A stretch of DNA of 64,000 nt. It comes from CAKSQF01 sp964568425. GTDB lineage: Bacteria; Bacillota; Clostridia; Oscillospirales; CAG-272. Of this stretch, positions 1 through 8,399 are shown piece after piece; the stretch's first letter is position 1; every line of letters begins with the position of its first letter. The notes beneath the pieces were generated by a model, which was given only the letters and a program-made list of their open reading frames with translations, was not told the origin of the DNA and did no database searches. Where the stretch lies: contig CAZMPO010000012.1 of assembly GCA_964568425.1 (NCBI GenBank), forward strand, positions 1 to 64,000. Reading direction: 5' to 3'. The position numbers and the translations under genes are program-made.

Positions 1-1
1 T

Positions 2-23
2 ACCACATAATGCCAATTATGTG
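2..23. terminator. Hairpin at the left window edge, possible terminator
   Basis: A stem of nine bases (CCACATAAT / ATTATGTGG) with a four-base loop lies just past the stop codon of the recombinase gene that reads leftwards. A short T-rich stretch follows only on the plus-strand side, and the window ends before the other side can be judged. It may be the recombinase terminator or part of a recombination site. Confidence 0.4.
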
Positions 24-30
24 GTTATTT

Positions 31-870
31 CTAACATCGGAGCAAGCCGAGGGATTGAATCTTTTTTCGGCAGATATCGCCTGAGTCGGCGGTGTAGATC
101 CTTGTCGTATTGACGCTGCTGTGACCGAGGATATCGGCGAGGCGGATGACATCTTTATGCTTTTCGTAGAATGTCCTTGCGAAAAGGTGACGGAGATTGT
201 GTGGGAAAACTTTATTCTCGGACACGCCCGCCTTTTTACAGAGCTTTTTCATCTCCGACCAAATATTTGATCTATCGAGCGGATTACCGTTTTTGCTCAC
301 GAAAACGGGACCGCTCTTTATTTGTTGCTCTTTTATGTACTTTTTGAGCATGACACACAGTTGTTTTGGCAAAAAGATCGGTCGTCGTTTTCCTTTACAT
401 CTGACATCTGCCCTCCCGCGTGCGACTGCCTCTACGGTGACAAAGGGCAACTCGGACACGCGGATCCCTGTCGAGCAGATGGTCTGCATCAGCAGGCAAA
501 GGCGTTCGTTTTGGATCTCCTTTGCCGTGCAAATTAGCTTTTCATACTCGCCTTTAGTGAGCATTCGATCGGCGCTCACGAAGCTTGTATTTTGAAGTCT
601 AAGTCTTTTCACTTTGAGATCATACCACTTCATGAACGCAAAAAAGCCGTTTAGTGCCGACAGTGCCGCATTCACGCTTGCGGGGGCAAGGGTCATCGAG
701 AGGTGCGATTTATATGCGATCACCTCGGCTCTTGTCAGAGTGCGCGCGGATAGGTATTTTTCAAATTCGAGCAGGTCGCGGCGATATTTATTGACGGTTG
801 ATGCCGCCTTTTCTTCGTTTACGAGAAACTCGCAATATTTTTCGACTGCCGAGGTCGTCATGTTTCGCAT
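31..870 (-). CDS. Tyrosine recombinase/integrase (XerC/XerD-like)
   Basis: Site-specific DNA recombinase of the phage-integrase family, 279 residues. The N-terminal part resembles a SAM-like core-binding domain (roughly residues 5-85). The C-terminal catalytic domain carries the expected residues: Arg in STGIRVSEL, a Lys in the following beta-hairpin, HNLRH, the second His in GHSS, and the nucleophile Tyr in TRIYT. The ATG at 870 has a good ribosome binding site (AAAGGAA, about 9 bases upstream). The length fits a Xer protein or a small integrase. No phage or transposon genes follow within the window, so it could be a chromosomal Xer-like enzyme or the edge of an element lying to the left. 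Confidence 0.85.
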   Translation of the reverse strand: MRNMTTSAVEKYCEFLVNEEKAASTVNKYRRDLLEFEKYLSARTLTRAEVIAYKSHLSMTLAPASVNAALSALNGFFAFMKWYDLKVKRLRLQNTSFVSADRMLTKGEYEKLICTAKEIQNERLCLLMQTICSTGIRVSELPFVTVEAVARGRADVRCKGKRRPIFLPKQLCVMLKKYIKEQQIKSGPVFVSKNGNPLDRSNIWSEMKKLCKKAGVSENKVFPHNLRHLFARTFYEKHKDVIRLADILGHSSVNTTRIYTADSGDICRKKIQSLGLLRC

Positions 871-896
871 TCTATGATATTCCTTTCTTTTTGCCC

Positions 897-935
897 AAAA
901 AAGATCCTCAAGCGGGGAGCCTGAGGATCTTTTTG
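897..935 (-). terminator. Bidirectional rho-independent terminator
   Basis: Stem AAGATCCTCA / TGAGGATCTT with a GC-rich loop, an A-run on the left and a T-run on the right. It lies just downstream of the sialidase-like gene on the minus strand and upstream of the recombinase gene. Confidence 0.8.
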
Positions 936-949
936 ATATTTTGTTATAA

Positions 950-2572
950 TTATTCGATTATGATACGCGCGAGGGTGACGCTTGCTTTATTTTCAAGCCC
1001 GGGGAGGGTGCAATTGATATCGTTGACATAGTACACGCTACCGTCGGAGGTGACGAACAGTCCCGGGGAGTAGGCGTATCTATGTGCATCGGTGAGCGTA
1101 TACGGGAGCGGATTATCCATGTTTTTCCAAGTTTTGCCGTAATCGAAGCTGACAAGCCAATCGGTACCTGTATTCGAGCTTCCTCCGACAGGATGCTTTG
1201 CGGTGACGATCAATGTACCGTTTTCGCCGCCGGCAGGAGTCCACGCACATGCGGGAGACGAGCCGAACGAGAGGCCTGTTGATGTTGCGACGGGAGTGCC
1301 GCGATCGCCGCTACCGCTCCAATCGGAGAGATCTTTTGTGGTCTTGGAGTAGATGGGGTTACCGTCCATACCGACGATCTCATAAGCGATGAAATACTCG
1401 CCGTTGCCCATTTTTGTCAGAGTGAGCATTCCCGGACGGAGGCTTTGCTGTTTACAAGCGACGACCTCGATACGCTCGCCCCAATTTGTGCCGTCCTCGC
1501 TGATCTTCAGAACGAGCATCTGGCTATGATTTTTCTTATCGGTCTCATCAGAATAGAAGCAATGCAGTTTTCCGTTTTCGGCATAAAGCACGGGTTCCCA
1601 AAGACCTGCGTCTATTCCGCCGCCTTCAGCCACGGTCGCGATCTTTTCCCAGCTTTTGCCGACATCTGTGCTTTTCCAAACAACCATTTGTGTAAGCTTG
1701 CTTGTTGCTCCGTCGCGGACACATCCCGCAAAGAGGAGAGTTCCCGCAGGCATATCGCCGACATCGCAGGGGAGCTCGTATATAAACGGTTGCCAATTGG
1801 CGACCATTCCCTTTGCATCGGCGCGGATACGAGAGGTTATCTTCCATGTTTTGCCGCCGTCCGTGCTTCTATGTACAAGGTAGCATTCTTGATCGAGCGA
1901 TTCCTCGGTCACGAGCATTTGTCCGTTATTTTCGCCGCTATGCTCGAGCACGACGATCTTCGGATAGGTTAGTGTAACATTCGGTTTTGTTTTGGTGGGT
2001 TCATAGACGACCGATTTGAGGTCGGTTCTGAACACTCTGTCTCCGACACGCAAAAATTCATTGCCGGTCATATCGACAAGTGTACTATCATTTGCAGTGC
2101 AGAACGCTCCGCCGTTTTCATATGCGACCATATTGTTGATAAACCTCCTAAATCCAACGACAAGTGCGTCGTTATTTGTTCCGCAGATATAGATCTTATT
2201 TTCCTTTTTGATAATGGCGATACCGTCGGTATATCCTGCCGCGTTGAGTGCATCGGTACCGACCGTCGACTCACCGACAACTATTTCTTTAGCATCATCC
2301 GCGCCCTCCGAGCCGTTTTTGACGATCTCGATCTCTTTTTCGGTTGCGCTCTTGATATCCGACGCAAGATCTGCCGCAAGGGATGTGACAATGCGGTCGA
2401 TCCGCTCGCCTATCAGAACGATCCTGTATTCGGACAGATCGCAAAGCGTTTCTTTAGCCGCCGCTGTCTGTGGCGGTGTTGTTGTAACACCGTCGCTCGG
2501 CGTAACTGTCGTTTGACAAGCGGACATTGAGAGTGCCGCAAAGCAAAGAAGAAGGGCTATGTATTTTTTCAT
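950..2572 (-). CDS. Sialidase-like (BNR/Asp-box) lipoprotein
   Basis: Probable surface lipoprotein with a beta-propeller of the exo-sialidase superfamily, about 540 residues. The start at 2572 gives a Lys-rich signal peptide and a lipobox-like SMSAC with the acceptor Cys at residue 19, and it has a strong AAAGGAAG site; a longer reading frame upstream lacks this. Three Asp-box repeats (STDGGKTW, STDVGKSW, SFDYGKTW) mark the propeller blades. An N-terminal region of about 130 residues before them resembles the carbohydrate-associated domains found before such propellers. It may bind or cleave terminal sugars, but the catalytic Arg triad and Tyr/Glu pair were not verified, so sialidase activity is unproven. 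It has its own promoter and terminator. Confidence 0.75.
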   Translation of the reverse strand: MKKYIALLLCFAALSMSACQTTVTPSDGVTTTPPQTAAAKETLCDLSEYRIVLIGERIDRIVTSLAADLASDIKSATEKEIEIVKNGSEGADDAKEIVVGESTVGTDALNAAGYTDGIAIIKKENKIYICGTNNDALVVGFRRFINNMVAYENGGAFCTANDSTLVDMTGNEFLRVGDRVFRTDLKSVVYEPTKTKPNVTLTYPKIVVLEHSGENNGQMLVTEESLDQECYLVHRSTDGGKTWKITSRIRADAKGMVANWQPFIYELPCDVGDMPAGTLLFAGCVRDGATSKLTQMVVWKSTDVGKSWEKIATVAEGGGIDAGLWEPVLYAENGKLHCFYSDETDKKNHSQMLVLKISEDGTNWGERIEVVACKQQSLRPGMLTLTKMGNGEYFIAYEIVGMDGNPIYSKTTKDLSDWSGSGDRGTPVATSTGLSFGSSPACAWTPAGGENGTLIVTAKHPVGGSSNTGTDWLVSFDYGKTWKNMDNPLPYTLTDAHRYAYSPGLFVTSDGSVYYVNDINCTLPGLENKASVTLARIIIE

Positions 2573-2605
2573 ACAAAAGTCTTCCTTTCGAATGTATTTG
2601 ACTAT

Positions 2606-2634
2606 ATTATACACAAACATTCGAGATCTGTCAA
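2606..2634 (-). promoter_or_regulatory. Promoter of the sialidase-like gene
   Basis: On the minus strand TTGACA (2629-2634) and TATAAT (2606-2611) are separated by 17 bases, with TGTG just before the -10. The arms CGAATGT / ACATTCG lie on both sides of the -10 and may be an operator. Confidence 0.85.
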
Positions 2635-2650
2635 GCCCTTTTTGTTAACT

Positions 2651-4840
2651 TCACGAATTTTTCCTGTAATAATTGATAAGACATCCGGCGAGAATAATAT
2701 CGCGCTCATCCTTTGTCAGCTCGCCTAGCGAGAAGGATATCTCCTCTTTCTCGCCGTCCGAGACAAGGACGCCCTTGATAACATCGGCACCCGATGCGAG
2801 AGCCTCGCGAAGTCCCTCAAAAAGGATCTGATCGCCGACGTTGAAGCTGTCTATGGGGCGATCGGTGACGAGCGGAAGCATGCCCCAATTTATGAGATTT
2901 GATCTGTAACGCTTGGTTGCATATTCGTTTGCGATATTGGCGATGCCTCCGAGCACTCTCTGGCAGGATGCCGCCTGTTCTCTTGCCGATCCGTCGCCGG
3001 GTTTTACGGCGCACACGGCTGTGGCAAGGGCGATACCGTCGTCCTTTGTTTGGTCGAGTCTGCGTTTCTTCTCAAGCTCGCGGACGGTCTTCGCGCGATC
3101 GACATACCCCGGATCTTTACGGGAAAGCGCAAAGGAGGAGAGCTTTTCGGGGTTGGAACGATAGGACGAGGTCTCGCCCGAGGGGATCAGCTCATCTGTG
3201 GTGGTCACGGGGTCGGTTATGACCGAGGCAAGCGTAACGAGCAGTTTATCGGGAAGCTCGGGAAATTCGGGCCAATCGGCGATATTCGGACCAAACACAA
3301 GGTCATGCTCGGGATCGGGTCTGCCGAAGCCGTTGTAAACTCTGTTTCTGTAGGCACTATCATCGTAGTGATAGTCGGGGTCGGTATATTTCACGTCAAG
3401 CTCATCGGCAGGGGTGAGTCTGCCGCCGTTTGCCGCGGTTGCCGCGATCGAGCGTGAATCCATAAGTGCGACCGCCGCGATCTGACGCTCGGACGGCTTT
3501 GAGCCTTCCCTATTCGGGAAATTCCTGGTCGAATGTCTGATCGACAGTCCGCCGTTTGCAGGGACATCGCCCGCGCCGAAGCAGGGTCCGCAGAATGCTG
3601 TGCGAAGTATCGCACCCGCGCCGACGAGCGTCGCCGCTCTGCCGCTCTTTATAAGCTCGACAAGCGTCGGTTGGGATGCGGGGTAGACAGAGAGTCCGAA
3701 ACTGCCGTCGCCTATCGAGGCAGAGGACAGAATGTCAGCCGCCGCAGAAAGATTTTCATACGATCCGCCCGCGCATCCGGCGATCACGCCCTGATCGACA
3801 AACAGCGAGCCGTTTTTATATTTTGAGCGAAGATCGAGCGCACCCTCTGGCAGACCAAGTGCCTCGTGTGCAGTCTTTTCGCAATTTGCAAGCAGATCGT
3901 CGGCGTTTGCGAGAAATTCGCGGATGGTATAGGCGTTCGACGGATGGAACGGGAGAGCGATCATCGGCTCGACGGTCGAAAGATCGATCTCGATAAGTCG
4001 ATCGTAGACAGCACCGTCCTCGGGGGCAAGCTTTTTATACTCATCCCCTCTGCCGTGAAGTTCGAGATACGCCTTGGTTTTTTCGTCTGTTTCCCAGATC
4101 GAGGAGAGGCAGGTCGTTTCGGTGGTCATAACATCAATGCCTGAGCGAAAATCCATTGAAAGAGCCGAAACTCCGTCGCCGACAAATTCGAGGACGCGAT
4201 TTTTTACAAATCCGCTCGCGAATGTCGCACCGACAAGTGCGATCGCGACATCGTGAGGTCCGACTCCCGCGCGCGGTCTACCCGTCAAATGCACGGCGAC
4301 GACCTCGGGGCGCGCGATGTCGTAGGTGCGTCCGAGCAGCTGTTTTACAAGCTCGGGTCCGCCCTCTCCGACAGCCAATGTGCCGAGTGCACCGTATCTG
4401 GTGTGAGAATCCGATCCGAGTATCATTTTACCGCATCCTGCCGCGCACTCGCGCATATACGAGTGAATGACCGACTGGTGTGCGGGGACGAAGATCCCGC
4501 CGTATTTTTTTGCAGCCGAAAGTCCGAAGACATGATCGTCCTCGTTTATCGTTCCGCCGACTGCGCAAAGCGAATTATGGCAGTTTGTGAGAACATAGGG
4601 GATCGGGAAGCTTGTAAGTCCTGATGCGCGTGCGGTCTGTATGATCCCAACGTAGGTGATGTCGTGGGATGCCATCATATCAAATTTGATCTTAAGATCG
4701 TCATTGCTTGCGGCAGTGTTGTGCGCGGAGAGGATGCGCCATGCGATCGTGCGATCACGCGCGGTCATATCGGCATTGTCGGGCAGAGCGGTGAAGATTC
4801 CGTTATTGTAAGCGACCTTATGGTCTGTGAGCTTTATCAT
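2651..4840 (-). CDS. Aconitase-family hydratase
   Basis: Member of the aconitase/isopropylmalate-isomerase superfamily, 729 residues, expected to isomerise or hydrate a tricarboxylic acid with a [4Fe-4S] cluster. Visible motifs are LGSDSHTRYG in the N-terminal half, GCAGGSYENL and CGPCFGAG, which supply cluster-ligand cysteines, and a C-terminal swivel domain (about residues 560-729) ending in a region that contains KGVLVSDG. The length is shorter than classical AcnA (about 890) and matches the aconitase-like hydratases common in Clostridia. It stands alone, 230 bases from a divergent gene, with no citrate synthase or isocitrate dehydrogenase nearby, so the precise substrate is uncertain. ATG at 4840 follows AAAGGAC. 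Confidence 0.85.
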   Translation of the reverse strand: MIKLTDHKVAYNNGIFTALPDNADMTARDRTIAWRILSAHNTAASNDDLKIKFDMMASHDITYVGIIQTARASGLTSFPIPYVLTNCHNSLCAVGGTINEDDHVFGLSAAKKYGGIFVPAHQSVIHSYMRECAAGCGKMILGSDSHTRYGALGTLAVGEGGPELVKQLLGRTYDIARPEVVAVHLTGRPRAGVGPHDVAIALVGATFASGFVKNRVLEFVGDGVSALSMDFRSGIDVMTTETTCLSSIWETDEKTKAYLELHGRGDEYKKLAPEDGAVYDRLIEIDLSTVEPMIALPFHPSNAYTIREFLANADDLLANCEKTAHEALGLPEGALDLRSKYKNGSLFVDQGVIAGCAGGSYENLSAAADILSSASIGDGSFGLSVYPASQPTLVELIKSGRAATLVGAGAILRTAFCGPCFGAGDVPANGGLSIRHSTRNFPNREGSKPSERQIAAVALMDSRSIAATAANGGRLTPADELDVKYTDPDYHYDDSAYRNRVYNGFGRPDPEHDLVFGPNIADWPEFPELPDKLLVTLASVITDPVTTTDELIPSGETSSYRSNPEKLSSFALSRKDPGYVDRAKTVRELEKKRRLDQTKDDGIALATAVCAVKPGDGSAREQAASCQRVLGGIANIANEYATKRYRSNLINWGMLPLVTDRPIDSFNVGDQILFEGLREALASGADVIKGVLVSDGEKEEISFSLGELTKDERDIILAGCLINYYRKNS

Positions 4841-4875
4841 TTTTTATTTGTCCTTTTGCTGTGTAATTTTTTTAT

Positions 4876-4904
4876 ATTTTACCACATTTATCGGATATTT
4901 GCAA
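4876..4904 (-). promoter_or_regulatory. Promoter of the aconitase-family gene
   Basis: Minus-strand TTGCAA (4899-4904), a 17-base spacer and TAAAAT (4876-4881) preceded by TGTGG. It is divergent from the promoter at 5006-5034. Confidence 0.75.
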
Positions 4905-5005
4905 TAGTTTTTTCAGAGTTTGCCGCTATTTGACAGAATTTTTTTAGTCATGCAAAACTTTGCGAGGTTTTTTACATTTTGTGCAAAGGAATTTATATAA
5001 ATCTC

Positions 5006-5034
5006 TTGACACGCTTTGATTTTTGTGATATAAT
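5006..5034 (+). promoter_or_regulatory. Promoter of the RHH-clpB unit
   Basis: TTGACA (5006-5011), a 17-base spacer and TATAAT (5029-5034), about 36 bases before the start codon at 5070. This is a near-consensus vegetative promoter. No CIRCE element is seen next to it. Confidence 0.9.
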
Positions 5035-5069
5035 AATGGCAAAGAAAAAAAGGGATAAAGGGGCAAGAG

Positions 5070-5714
5070 ATGAAGAAAAATGTTTACTCACTGATACTTT
5101 CGGAGGATGTGGTTGCGGCGATAGACAAGCTGGCGTACACAAGGGGCATGTCGCGCTCGGGGCTTATCAACGAAATACTCGCCTCGGCAGTATCATACAA
5201 GACCCCCGAGATGCTCATAAGGGAGACGCTTGAGGAGATCGAGCGTGTACTGGACGGCACCGATTTTGTCAAGGTCTCATCAGGTGCAAATGCGCTTGCG
5301 ATGAAGACCGCGCTCGCCTACAAGTACAATCCGTCGCTTAAATTCACGCTCGAGCTTCAAAGATCGCGAGAGGGTGAGACGGTCGGCAAGCTCAGGATAT
5401 CCATGAGAAGCCGAAGCGAGGCGCTTATAATGCTTCTCATTGATTTTATGAAGCTTTGGCAGGAGATCGAAAGAAATTATTCACCCTCTGTCGAGTATTA
5501 TTACGACAGCGGACGGATAACGCGAGATCTGCATCCGTCTGTCCGATCCGCTACGCCGCTTGAGATCGGGGAAAGCATCGGAAGTTACGCAAAGCATTTA
5601 AGCGCGGCGGCGGACGCATATTTTGGCTCGGGATGTGAGCGATCGCCTGCCGTCACGCGGCAGGTTGCCGCAATATGCTCCGATTACTACCTATCGGGCG
5701 GACTTACGGTATAG
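5070..5714 (+). CDS. Ribbon-helix-helix-like protein of unknown function
   Basis: Protein of 214 residues. The first 50 residues (starting KKNVYSLILSEDV, then a helix with SRSGLINEIL) look like a MetJ/Arc-type ribbon-helix-helix DNA-binding domain. The remaining 160 residues are not recognised; they contain a stretch with KFTLELQRSREG and a probable alpha-helical middle. The gene follows a strong promoter and ends 45 bases before clpB on the same strand, so the two are probably co-transcribed. It could regulate the stress chaperone or its own promoter, but nothing in the sequence proves this. Confidence 0.65.
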   Translation: MKKNVYSLILSEDVVAAIDKLAYTRGMSRSGLINEILASAVSYKTPEMLIRETLEEIERVLDGTDFVKVSSGANALAMKTALAYKYNPSLKFTLELQRSREGETVGKLRISMRSRSEALIMLLIDFMKLWQEIERNYSPSVEYYYDSGRITRDLHPSVRSATPLEIGESIGSYAKHLSAAADAYFGSGCERSPAVTRQVAAICSDYYLSGGLTV

Positions 5715-5759
5715 GGACATTCAAGCATCGCAAAAAATACAAGGAAAGGAAAATGATCT

Positions 5760-8345
5760 ATGAACATACAAAGATACACACAAAAATCACAAGAGGCACT
5801 CCGCGGTGCGCAATCGCTCGCAGAGGAATATGCAAACGCACAGGTTGGGACAGAGCACCTGCTCGCTTCCCTGCTTTCGGACGAGAGCGGACTGATCTGT
5901 GAGCTGTTAAAGAAAATGTCGGCGTCGCCAAGTGTCATTCGCGAGAGTACGATCGACATGATAAAGGGTCTGCCGAAGGTCTCGGGCGGAGAGCTGTATA
6001 TATCAAAAGAGCTGTCCGAGCTGCTGACTGCTGCCGAGGGCGAGGCTGACAAAATGCGCGACAGCTATGTCTCGACCGAGCACCTGATGCTTGCATTTTT
6101 CGAAAAAGGCGGCGCAAAGATCAGACGCATGCTCGATGAAAACGGCGTGCGACGCGGCGAATTTCTCAAAGTGCTAAAGGATGTACGCGGCAACAGATCG
6201 GCTGACAGCGACAATCCCGAGGCAACATACGATGTTTTGAAAAAGTACGGCAGTGATCTTTGCGAGAGAGCAAGGGCGCAAAAGCTCGATCCCGTCATCG
6301 GCAGGGACGAAGAGATCGCAAGCGTTGTTCGCATACTGAGCCGAAAGACAAAGAACAATCCCTGTTTGATCGGCGAACCCGGCGTCGGCAAGACTGCTAT
6401 TGCCGAGGGGCTTGCGCAGAGGATCGTCAAGGGCGATGTGCCCGCAAATCTAAAGGACACTACCCTTTTCTCGCTTGACATGGGAGCACTCGTTGCAGGT
6501 GCGAAATTCAGAGGCGAATTCGAGGAGAGGCTCAAGGCAGTGCTCGGCGAGGTCAAGAGCTCGAACGGAAAGATCATACTTTTTATCGACGAGCTTCACA
6601 CGATCGTCGGTGCGGGCGCGACAGAGGGTTCGATGGACGCAGGCAATCTGTTAAAGCCGATGCTCGCTCGCGGCGAGCTTCACTGCATCGGAGCAACGAC
6701 GCTGAACGAATATCGAAAGTACATCGAGAAGGATGCGGCACTCGAGAGGCGTTTTCAGCCCGTGCTCGTTCCCGAGCCGAATGTCGAGGACACGATATCC
6801 ATCCTTCGCGGGCTGAAAGAACGATACGAGGTCTATCACGGCGTAAAAATACACGACAATGCGCTTATTGCCGCCGCAACGCTGTCAAACAGATATATTT
6901 CGGACAGATTTCTCCCTGACAAAGCGATCGATCTTGTTGACGAGGCATGCGCGATGATAAAGTCCGAGATGAACTCGATGCCAAGCGAGCTTGACGAGAA
7001 GCGAAGACGCATTATGCAGCTTGAGATCGAGGAGGCGGCACTTAAAAAGGAGACCGACAAGCTATCCGCCGAAAGGCTGTCCGATCTGCAACGCGAGCTT
7101 GCCGAACTTCGTGAGGACTTTTCGGCGATGAAGGCAAAATGGGAGAGCGAAAAGTCATCGATCGGAAAAGTGCAAAAGCTTCGCGAGGAGATCGAAGCTG
7201 TAAACGAGCAGATAGAGAACGCTCAATCGGCGAGGGGTTACGATCTGTCAAAGGCGGCAGAGCTTCGGTATTCCACTCTTCCCCGTCTGCAAAAGGAGCT
7301 TGAGGAGGCAGAGATCGCCGAAAAGCAGGGTGGCGGCAGGCAATATCTTCACAGCAGTGTCACGGACGAGGAGATCGCCGAGATAGTAGCCCGTTGGACA
7401 AAAATTCCTGTCTCGAAGCTGATGGAGGGTGAAAAGAAGAAGCTCCTCCGTCTGCCCGAAACGGTCCACCGTCGTGTTATCGGGCAGGATGATGCGGTCG
7501 ATGCCGTTTGCGATGCCATAATCAGATCGCGTGCGGGAATACAAAATCCCAACCGTCCGCTTGGTTCATTTTTGTTCCTCGGTCCGACCGGTGTCGGCAA
7601 GACCGAGCTTGCGAAAACGCTTGCCGAAATACTCTTTGACGATGAGCATGCGATGATAAGGATCGACATGTCCGAATACATGGAAAAGCATTCGGTCGCG
7701 CGCCTTATCGGAGCGCCTCCCGGCTATGTCGGATATGATGAGGGCGGACAGCTTACCGAGGCAGTGCGCCGTCGTCCGTACTCGGTCATTTTGTTCGACG
7801 AGATAGAAAAGGCACATCCGGATGTTTTCAATGTTCTCCTACAGGTGCTTGACGACGGGCGTATCACCGACTCAAAGGGCAGAACGGTCGATTTCAAGAA
7901 CACGATCATAATTCTGACATCCAATCTCGGCTCGGACATTCTGCTTTCGTCTATCGAAAACGGAGGGCAGATCACGGCGGCGGCAAAGGACTCGGTAAAT
8001 GCCCTGCTGAAGCAGTATTTCCGCCCCGAGTTTCTCAACAGGCTTGACGAGATCACCTGCTTTAAGCCGCTTGGCAAGGATGACATTCGAGCAATTGTCG
8101 ATCTTATGCTTGACGATCTCAAGCACCGCCTTGCCGACAAGCAGTTAAAGCTTTTTGTCACCGATGCCGCAAAGGACAAGATAATCGACGAGGGGTACGA
8201 TCCGATATTCGGTGCGCGTCCGCTCAAGCGATACATTCAATCAAAGGTCGAGACACTTATCGCACGCTATATTATCGGGAAGGATCCCTCCCCCGACACG
8301 ACCGTAACGGTCGACGTGAGCGGCGATACTTTGACTGTAAGATGA
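5760..8345 (+). CDS. clpB: ClpB disaggregase (Hsp100 AAA+ chaperone)
   Basis: ATP-driven protein disaggregase that works with DnaK on heat-aggregated proteins, 861 residues, the usual ClpB length. Order of domains: N-terminal Clp repeat domain (about 1-145), first AAA+ module with Walker A GEPGVGKT at 205-212 and Walker B LFIDELH, coiled-coil middle domain (about 400-530, rich in Glu, Lys and Arg), second AAA+ module with GPTGVGKT near residue 605, and the C-terminal small domain. There is no ClpP-binding tripeptide of the ClpA type. ATG at 5760 has AAGGAAAGGAAA upstream. A strong terminator follows directly. Confidence 0.96.
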   Translation: MNIQRYTQKSQEALRGAQSLAEEYANAQVGTEHLLASLLSDESGLICELLKKMSASPSVIRESTIDMIKGLPKVSGGELYISKELSELLTAAEGEADKMRDSYVSTEHLMLAFFEKGGAKIRRMLDENGVRRGEFLKVLKDVRGNRSADSDNPEATYDVLKKYGSDLCERARAQKLDPVIGRDEEIASVVRILSRKTKNNPCLIGEPGVGKTAIAEGLAQRIVKGDVPANLKDTTLFSLDMGALVAGAKFRGEFEERLKAVLGEVKSSNGKIILFIDELHTIVGAGATEGSMDAGNLLKPMLARGELHCIGATTLNEYRKYIEKDAALERRFQPVLVPEPNVEDTISILRGLKERYEVYHGVKIHDNALIAAATLSNRYISDRFLPDKAIDLVDEACAMIKSEMNSMPSELDEKRRRIMQLEIEEAALKKETDKLSAERLSDLQRELAELREDFSAMKAKWESEKSSIGKVQKLREEIEAVNEQIENAQSARGYDLSKAAELRYSTLPRLQKELEEAEIAEKQGGGRQYLHSSVTDEEIAEIVARWTKIPVSKLMEGEKKKLLRLPETVHRRVIGQDDAVDAVCDAIIRSRAGIQNPNRPLGSFLFLGPTGVGKTELAKTLAEILFDDEHAMIRIDMSEYMEKHSVARLIGAPPGYVGYDEGGQLTEAVRRRPYSVILFDEIEKAHPDVFNVLLQVLDDGRITDSKGRTVDFKNTIIILTSNLGSDILLSSIENGGQITAAAKDSVNALLKQYFRPEFLNRLDEITCFKPLGKDDIRAIVDLMLDDLKHRLADKQLKLFVTDAAKDKIIDEGYDPIFGARPLKRYIQSKVETLIARYIIGKDPSPDTTVTVDVSGDTLTVR

Positions 8346-8346
8346 T

Positions 8347-8390
8347 AAAAACCACTTTCATCTCGCTTTTTTGAGATGAAAGTGGTTTTA
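8347..8390. terminator. Bidirectional terminator between clpB and GH2 genes
   Basis: Perfect 17-base stem (AAAACCACTTTCATCTC and its complement) with a T-rich loop, flanked by A and T runs. It lies between two convergent genes and can serve both. Confidence 0.92.
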
Positions 8391-8399
8391 TTGTTGTCA

